The notes beneath the pieces were generated by a model. It searched no databases and had not been told where the DNA came from. It was given only the letters and a program-made list of their open reading frames with translations. Both the position numbers and the translations under genes were made by a program. DNA of 42,990 nt from Hydrogenophaga sp. (lineage in GTDB: Bacteria; Pseudomonadota; Gammaproteobacteria; Burkholderiales; Burkholderiaceae_C): contig JAJNQE010000172.1 in assembly GCA_021154985.1 (NCBI GenBank), positions 1-42,990 of the forward strand. The letters are read 5' to 3'. This document shows positions 40,184 to 42,990 of this stretch, piece by piece; position 1 is the stretch's first letter; each line of letters starts with the position of its first letter.

Positions 40184-41020
40184 TCAAGTACCACCCCTCT
40201 TCGATTCCGGCACTCGGTCGAAAAAGTACACCACCGTCACCATGCTGTCGCGCATTTCGGTGCCGCCTTCATCTTTGGTGTCGTCCCATTTGTTGCTGTA
40301 TGACCCATAGCCGCGTGTCAGCAAACGGACGCGTGATCGATCTGCGCGAGCGTCCTGGCCGTTCAAGGTGGTGGACAGGCGTCGGGCCATCCACTGCGGC
40401 ACGTTGTGGATCACGATGGCGTTGTAGGCGGCCAGTTGTGCGGTGGCGCCGCGACCTTCATCTAGTGGGTCGGTGACCTTGCCCACGAAGAGGAAGTCCT
40501 CGTTGACCATCTTGGCAAAGATGCGGTTGGGAGTGCTGTCGCTCACCACACCCGCCATCTTCAGGTCGTTGATCCAGACATTGGCGTTGTCACGGGCTGT
40601 TGTCACGGTGTGGGGCGATCCCTCCGTGATCGTCGCTCCGATCAGGGCACATGCATCAGATTCCAGCGAATCCTCGGCATCGGCGGCGGGAATCGTGGGC
40701 AGCTGCACCGAGTATGAGTAGAACGACGCACGGAGGTTGTTGTCAAAATCGTCGCGATCGGAGTCGCTGTCTTGACCGGCGTAGTCGATCACGCCGTCCG
40801 CGTCGCAGTCGCCGGGCAGGCGGTGCTTAAGTTGCGCGAACCGCTGCACATGCATCTCGATCGTTTTGACGTCATTGATGAGCTTGGTGGCCTTCACTTG
40901 GTCAATGAGTTCCTGGCCGGTGGTGACGGCCGCGAACAGCAGGCCGACAGCGGCCATGGTCATGGACATTTCGACCAGGGTGAAGCCGCGTTGGCGGCCA
41001 CTACGTCTACCAGTGTTCAT
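40184..41020 (-). CDS. Type IV pilin, second of a tandem pair
   Basis: The 278-residue product has a prepilin site RQRG/FTLVEMSMTMAAVGLLFA with Glu at mature position 5, then a helix continuing to NDVKTIEMHVQRFAQLKHRL. The loop GDCDADGVIDYA (acidic residues 71-79) resembles a calcium-binding EF-hand loop and is followed by a second acidic run (DSDSDRDDFD). Later blocks NVWINDLKMAGVVSDSTPNR, VHNVPQWMARRLSTTLNGQD-type sequence and VTVVYFFDRVPES are almost the same in the neighbouring pilin. The two genes are clear tandem duplicates. It is larger than MshA (about 170 residues). A 126-base gap with a strong stem-loop separates it from the first copy. Confidence 0.9.
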   Translation of the reverse strand: MNTGRRSGRQRGFTLVEMSMTMAAVGLLFAAVTTGQELIDQVKATKLINDVKTIEMHVQRFAQLKHRLPGDCDADGVIDYAGQDSDSDRDDFDNNLRASFYSYSVQLPTIPAADAEDSLESDACALIGATITEGSPHTVTTARDNANVWINDLKMAGVVSDSTPNRIFAKMVNEDFLFVGKVTDPLDEGRGATAQLAAYNAIVIHNVPQWMARRLSTTLNGQDARADRSRVRLLTRGYGSYSNKWDDTKDEGGTEMRDSMVTVVYFFDRVPESKRGGT

Positions 41021-41091
41021 ATTGTTTTTTTGACGCGCTTGTAGGGATGCGCAACATCACTCAAAAGGGGAAGCGGCTACTTCAATTCGGA

Positions 41092-41126
41092 CTGTCCAGT
41101 CAGCCCCGGGGGGACTGTCTGGACAG
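41092..41126 (-). other. Strong stem-loop between the tandem pilin genes
   Basis: CTGTCCAG (41092-41099) pairs exactly with CTGGACAG (41119-41126). Inside, CAG pairs with CTG and CCC with GGG around a three-base GGG loop, leaving only two internal mismatches. It starts 20 bases after the stop codon of the first pilin on the transcribed strand. No U-run follows, so it looks more like an mRNA 3'-end stabiliser or partial attenuator than a full terminator. Confidence 0.6.
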
Positions 41127-41146
41127 CAGATCGTCGATGGACGTTA

Positions 41147-42007
41147 TCAGTCGACAGTGTCAGTCTCGAGCTTTGATTCCGGCACGCGATCAAAGAAGTA
41201 CACAACCGTCACCATGCTGTCGCGCATGTCCACGGTCGAAGTTTCAGTTGCACCTGTGTTGTCCCAGCGCATTGCGTACGTGCCATCGGTAGCTGTACGC
41301 CCCAGAAGTCGAATGCGCGAACGATCTGCACGTGCGTCCTGGCCGTTGATGGCGGTGGACAAGCGACGAGCCATCCACTGCGGCACGTTGTGAATCACGA
41401 TGGCGTTGTAGTCAGCGGCATCGGCGGTCGCGCTTCCTCCATCGGTCACGCTACCCACAAACAGGAAGTCCTCGTTGACCATTTTGGCCAGCGTGCGGTT
41501 GGGAGCACTGTCGCTGACCACGCCAGCAACTTTCAGGTCGTTGAGCCAAACGTTGGCGTTTGTTGCGTTTGTTGCGACGTCAGTGACCGCGGGAGCCGTT
41601 GTAGCAGCGCCGTCGCCCACCAGACTGCAAGCGTCGCTCTCATTCGCGGCAACAACGCCGTCGGCCGGGATCGTGGGCAGCAGCACCGAGTACGAGTATT
41701 CGCTGGCTCGGGCGTTGTTGCCGATGTCTGTGCGCAGGCTCTGCGATGCATTTTCGTCAGCGGCGTAGTCGATGACACCGTCAGCATCGCAGTCGCCAGG
41801 CATGCGGCCCTTGAGTTGGGCAAATTGCTGGACGCGCATCTCAACCGACTTGACGTCGTTGATGAGCTTGGTGGCCTTGGCCTGGTCAATCAGTTCCTGA
41901 CCGGTGGTGACGGCTGCGAAGAGCAGACCGGCGGCGGCCATGGTCACCGACATTTCGACCAGGGTGAAACCGCGTTGGCGGCGGGTGCTTTGTGGGCGGG
42001 CTTTCAT
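41147..42007 (-). CDS. Type IV pilin, first of a tandem pair, probable major pilin
   Basis: The 286-residue product has a prepilin site RQRG/FTLVEMSVTMAAAGLLFA, Glu at mature position 5, and a long N-terminal helix (residues 14-66). A calcium-loop-like GDCDADGVIDYA follows at residues 71-82. The ectodomain has Cys in SDACSLVG, the conserved NVWLNDLKVAGVVSDSAPNR and QWMARRLSTAINGQDARADR blocks, and ends with VTVVYFFDRVPES. AAAGGAA stands about nine bases before ATG 42007, the best Shine-Dalgarno in the operon. It heads the pilus operon and is followed by a stem-loop, both of which fit high expression. Ser/Thr/Ala-rich stretches could accept O-glycans from the PglL-type enzyme encoded just upstream. 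Confidence 0.9.
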   Translation of the reverse strand: MKARPQSTRRQRGFTLVEMSVTMAAAGLLFAAVTTGQELIDQAKATKLINDVKSVEMRVQQFAQLKGRMPGDCDADGVIDYAADENASQSLRTDIGNNARASEYSYSVLLPTIPADGVVAANESDACSLVGDGAATTAPAVTDVATNATNANVWLNDLKVAGVVSDSAPNRTLAKMVNEDFLFVGSVTDGGSATADAADYNAIVIHNVPQWMARRLSTAINGQDARADRSRIRLLGRTATDGTYAMRWDNTGATETSTVDMRDSMVTVVYFFDRVPESKLETDTVD

Positions 42008-42094
42008 GGATGGATTCCTTTGGGAGAGGTTGGCCCTGCGGCCATGGGGCCGAAGGACTGTCCGATGGACGCGATCATCCTATCATTTGATGGA

Positions 42095-42131
42095 GTAAAA
42101 ATGATAAAAAACATAAACAAATGACAAAATC
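42095..42131. promoter_or_regulatory. A-rich motif cluster upstream of the pilin operon
   Basis: GTAAAAATGATAAAAAACAT is at 42095-42114 and TGACAAAATC at 42122-42131, about 90-125 bases before the pilin start. On the minus strand the same bases include a -35-like TTGTCA and a -10-like TATCAT with a rather short spacer. The rest of the gap (42008-42210) shows no gene. Confidence 0.45.
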
Positions 42132-42210
42132 TCACGGTTGCTGCTTTTGATTTTTCGTCAGCCCGATACTCGATGCCAACAGGCCGCGCTCATGTGCATC
42201 GCCTGCGACT

Positions 42211-42990
42211 TCACTGTGAAAGGCCGCAGCGCGCCAATGCAGACGGACCCTTTAGGGTCTGGAACTTGGCGTGTGCCTCGGGAAACAGCGCTTTGAACCG
42301 TGTGGCCAGGGTCCAGGCTTCTGCGTTGCGGCCCGTTTCGCACAAGGCAGAGAGCCGCACCCACAGCAGCAGCGTGCTGGGCCCGCCGCTCAGCAGGCGG
42401 GCGGTGGCAGCCAGCACCTGCGGGGTGTTTTCCGGTGTAGCGGGCACGCGCTCCAGCAGCACACGGTCGGCGTAATGCCTGAACAGCACGGTGTGCTGCA
42501 CCGCCAACGCGCGGGCTGGGTCCTCCAGCGAGCGACCCGAGGGGCCGAAGGCTGTGCTGACTTTCGCGTAGTCCACCAGCGCCAACACGGTGCAAGCCAG
42601 CAAGGCCGCGGTACCCACGGCCAAGGCTCGCGCAGGCAGGTCGCGCAATGGCCGGCTGGTTCCGCCGCCCATGATCAGTCCGAAGGCAAAACCGGTGGGC
42701 AGCAGGAATGGCATGTACCAGAGTGGGTACTCGGCCAGGCTGTGCAAGCCCACCACGGCCAGCGCCAGCCAGGCCCAGGCGGTGTCGGGCAGCGCCGGGT
42801 TGGTCGCCGTGGCGCTCCGGGTAGCGGTGTGGCTGGCTGCAGCGCGCCGGGGACGGCGGCTCCACAACAGCCAGGCCACCGGAGTCAGGATGAGCGCAGT
42901 GCCGGCAAACCCCACCTCAGCGAGCAGCTGCAGTACCAGGTTGTGGGCGTTCACGGTGTTTTGCAGGCCGGGCTGGGGCGGCAGCTGTTC
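42211..42990 (-). CDS. C-terminal part of a PglL-type O-oligosaccharyltransferase / O-antigen ligase (5' end outside window)
   Basis: The frame continues past the right edge; 259 residues are visible. They open with NTVNAHNLVLQLLAEVGFAG, the end of the Wzy_C ligase domain, where related enzymes have HNLFLQLL-E-G--G. A membrane segment follows, and then the PglL hallmark HSLAEYPLWYMPFLLPTGFA. The last 120 residues form a soluble helical C-terminal domain. PglL/TfpO enzymes transfer lipid-linked glycans to pilins and other periplasmic proteins; WaaL-type ligases use lipid A core instead. The EYPLWY motif and the adjacent pilin genes favour protein glycosylation. The gene ends 203 bases upstream of the pilin operon on the same strand. 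Confidence 0.8.
   Translation of the reverse strand, partial: EQLPPQPGLQNTVNAHNLVLQLLAEVGFAGTALILTPVAWLLWSRRPRRAAASHTATRSATATNPALPDTAWAWLALAVVGLHSLAEYPLWYMPFLLPTGFAFGLIMGGGTSRPLRDLPARALAVGTAALLACTVLALVDYAKVSTAFGPSGRSLEDPARALAVQHTVLFRHYADRVLLERVPATPENTPQVLAATARLLSGGPSTLLLWVRLSALCETGRNAEAWTLATRFKALFPEAHAKFQTLKGPSALARCGLSQ

Noticed and set aside
40175..40189. Small hairpin ACTTGA-GCG-TCAAGT at the end of the second pilin gene
   Set aside because: It has a six-base stem over the stop codon and lacks a U-run, so it is too weak to call a terminator.

Overview
The window looks like a chromosomal stretch of a G+C-rich betaproteobacterium, probably Burkholderiales/Comamonadaceae. That guess rests on codon use, dense operons with 4-base ATGA-type overlaps and family content; no rRNA or marker gene fixes the taxon. 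I saw no tRNA, rRNA, insertion sequence or CRISPR array. Almost the whole window concerns the cell surface.

Left block, plus strand, 1-12227: the 3' end of a repetitive secreted protein, then a complete type I secretion set (ABC exporter, HlyD-type adaptor, TolC-type channel). Next come a 968-residue coiled-coil protein, a class I SAM-fold protein and a conspicuously A+T-rich two-domain glycosyltransferase. The block ends in the broken tail of an older, G+C-rich glycosyltransferase. On the opposite strand, 12217-15508 holds two unrecognised proteins and a TPR/GT41 (O-GlcNAc-transferase-like) protein. Together these suggest export and glycosylation of a surface protein.

Middle block, 15815-23183: two 7TMR-DISM-type sensor kinases, each with its own response regulator. 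They bracket an IHF-alpha-like DNA-binding protein, an orphan ParA-like ATPase and an intergenic segment. That segment carries a perfect 24-base palindrome and a probable small RNA on the minus strand.

Third block, minus strand, 26742-23176: a coupled operon of a cis-prenyltransferase (UppS) homologue, two GDP-fucose-synthase-like SDR proteins and a GT2 glycosyltransferase. The UppS homologue and both SDR proteins have lost the catalytic residues of their families. This is the best candidate here for an undescribed system.

Right block, minus strand, 42007-26948: an MSHA-type type IV pilus operon. In transcription order it holds two tandem large pilins, a PilM/PilN-like protein, MshE and MshG, a very large minor pilin, PilO-like and PilP-like proteins, the MshL secretin, MshM, an MshN-like TPR protein, a third prepilin and a two-partner-secretion TpsB porin. 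A PglL-type O-oligosaccharyltransferase fragment lies just upstream of it at the window edge.

A short A-rich motif, close to GAYAAAAATGWY, recurs in five gene-start intergenic regions: before kinase 1, the IHF-like gene, ParA/kinase 2, the pseudoenzyme operon and the pilin operon. It is almost absent elsewhere by eye. This suggests that the two-component genes, the pseudoenzyme operon and the pilus form one regulon.
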